Notes under the pieces: model-generated
Databases searched by the model: none
Seen by the model: only the letters and a program-made list of their open reading frames with translations
What the model was told of the DNA's origin: nothing
Position numbers and translations under genes: made by a program
Part shown: in pieces, positions 19,750 through 20,558 of the stretch
Position numbering within the stretch: position 1 is the stretch's first letter
Layout: each line of letters opens with the position of its first letter
Assembly: GCA_002413045.1 (NCBI GenBank)
Contig: DHWF01000011.1
Coordinates: forward strand, 1-20,558
DNA: 20,558 nucleotides
From: Chloroflexi bacterium UBA5189
GTDB taxonomy: Bacteria > Chloroflexota > Limnocylindria > Limnocylindrales > CSP1-4
Direction: 5' to 3'

Positions 19750-20558
19750 TCAGACCCCGACGGGCTCGCGATATTCGCCGAAGACCGTCCGCAGGACGCC
19801 GCACATCTCGCCGAGCGTCGCGTACGCCGCGGCGGCCCGGATGAAGTGCGGCATCAGGTTCGAGTCCGACGAGCCCGGTCGAGCGGCCGCTTCCCGCAAC
19901 CCACGCAGCGCGCTCTCCACCTCACCACCGTCGCGCTCCCGACGCGTCCGCTCGAGGCGCGCCATGTGGGCCTCGAGGGACCCGGCCGGCACGCTGAGCA
20001 CCGGCACGGTGGTCACCTCGCGCACGTCCACGTAGGCATTCACGCCCACGATCCGCCGCTCGCGCAGGTCGAACTCGCGCTGGAAGCGGTAGGCCGCCTC
20101 GGCGATCTCACGCTGCGGGTAGCCGTCGATGACGGCCGGCACCATGCCTCCGCGGCGATCGATCTCGTCGAGGTAGACCCACACCTGCCGCTCGACCTCG
20201 TCCGTGAGCGACTCGACGAACCACGAGCCGCCGAGCGGATCGATGGTGCCGGTGACGCCGGTCTCCTCCGCGATCACCTGCTGCTGGCGAAGCGCGAGCA
20301 GGGCCGCCTCCGCGGTGGGCACCGCGAGCGCCTCGTCGTACGCGTCGGTGTGGAGCGACTGCGTGCCGCCGAGGACCGCGGCGAGGGCCTGGATCGCGAC
20401 GCGGGTGAGGTTGTTGAGCGGCTGCTGCGGCGTCAGCGAGACGCCCGCGGTCTGGGTGTGGAAGCGCATCCAGGTCGAGCGCTCGTTCTCCGCGTGGTAG
20501 CGCTCGGTCATCAGCTTGTGCCAGATCCGGCGCGAGGCGCGGAACTTGGCGATCTCCT
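19750..20558 (-). CDS. Acyl-CoA mutase large subunit, C-terminal part (partial)
   Basis: The frame runs off the right edge; upstream of the ATG at 20511 it continues as EIAKFRASRRIWHKL, so that ATG is internal. About 268 residues are visible. They include RFHTQTAGVSLTPQQPLNNLTRVAIQALAAVLGGTQSLHTDAYDEALAVPT, then QQVIAEETGVTGTIDPLGGSWFVE, characteristic of the TIM-barrel substrate-binding subunit of methylmalonyl-CoA mutase and relatives. It ends without a cobalamin domain, so it is the split type and needs a separate B12 subunit such as that at 12540-12944. Methylmalonyl-CoA is the default substrate. Isobutyryl-CoA or another mutase cannot be excluded, because the specificity residues lie mostly outside the window. 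Confidence 0.93.
   Translation of the reverse strand, partial: EIAKFRASRRIWHKLMTERYHAENERSTWMRFHTQTAGVSLTPQQPLNNLTRVAIQALAAVLGGTQSLHTDAYDEALAVPTAEAALLALRQQQVIAEETGVTGTIDPLGGSWFVESLTDEVERQVWVYLDEIDRRGGMVPAVIDGYPQREIAEAAYRFQREFDLRERRIVGVNAYVDVREVTTVPVLSVPAGSLEAHMARLERTRRERDGGEVESALRGLREAAARPGSSDSNLMPHFIRAAAAYATLGEMCGVLRTVFGEYREPVGV

Overview
The window is GC-rich chromosomal DNA of a free-living bacterium. My best guess is a soil or sediment Chloroflexota lineage, with a high-GC actinobacterium as the alternative. This rests on high GC, a split B12-dependent mutase with a separate small cobalamin subunit, many GTG starts, DinB-fold and minimal zincin proteins, and many apparently leaderless promoters. 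No rRNA, tRNA, CRISPR array, transposase or integrase was seen.

Region 1 (1-3540) looks different from the rest. Short genes, all on the minus strand, lie head to tail: the left-edge start of an exported or lipoprotein-like gene, a four-helix membrane protein, an ECF sigma factor translationally coupled to a single-pass membrane protein, a small beta-rich-looking protein, an exported protein and a winged-helix-like protein. At almost every boundary sits one 24-bp sequence, read on the minus strand as TGACATT, five variable bases, then ACGCTGACTGAG. It carries TGA in all three forward frames, and different genes end on different ones of these TGAs. DNA here is visibly less GC-rich (not computed), and the genes lack the start-proximal promoter boxes found elsewhere. 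The layout resembles a gene-cassette array with a short, unfamiliar junction sequence, and it is the best candidate here for an undescribed system. An aldehyde dehydrogenase gene (3540-5087) bounds it on the right.

Region 2 (5200-7250) holds an APH-fold small-molecule kinase on the plus strand, a hairpin between converging genes, a ketopantoate-reductase-family gene and a non-coding, inverted-repeat-rich gap.

Region 3 (7250-12956) is a minus-strand acyl-CoA cluster. In transcription order it has the cobalamin-binding small subunit of an acyl-CoA mutase, its MeaB-type GTPase chaperone, 3-hydroxyacyl-CoA dehydrogenase, acyl-CoA dehydrogenase, a two-domain VOC protein and a thiolase. Together they suit degradation of short or branched acyl-CoAs with a methylmalonyl-type outlet. 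The mutase large subunit lies apart at the right edge (19750-20558, incomplete), in another operon with a DinB-fold protein and a small unknown protein.

Region 4 (13055-18645) has a tightly coupled HDAC-like deacetylase, GTP cyclohydrolase I and DinB-fold operon. Divergent from it is a minimal zincin. A seven-helix membrane protein with a large outer domain follows, then an ArsR-thioredoxin operon with a clear palindromic operator and a perfect terminator. The next gap (18646-18890) is packed with inverted repeats.

A regulatory theme links the ordinary genes: nine have a TAnnnT box ending 6 or 7 bases before the start codon, as expected of leaderless mRNAs. This fixed several start codons.
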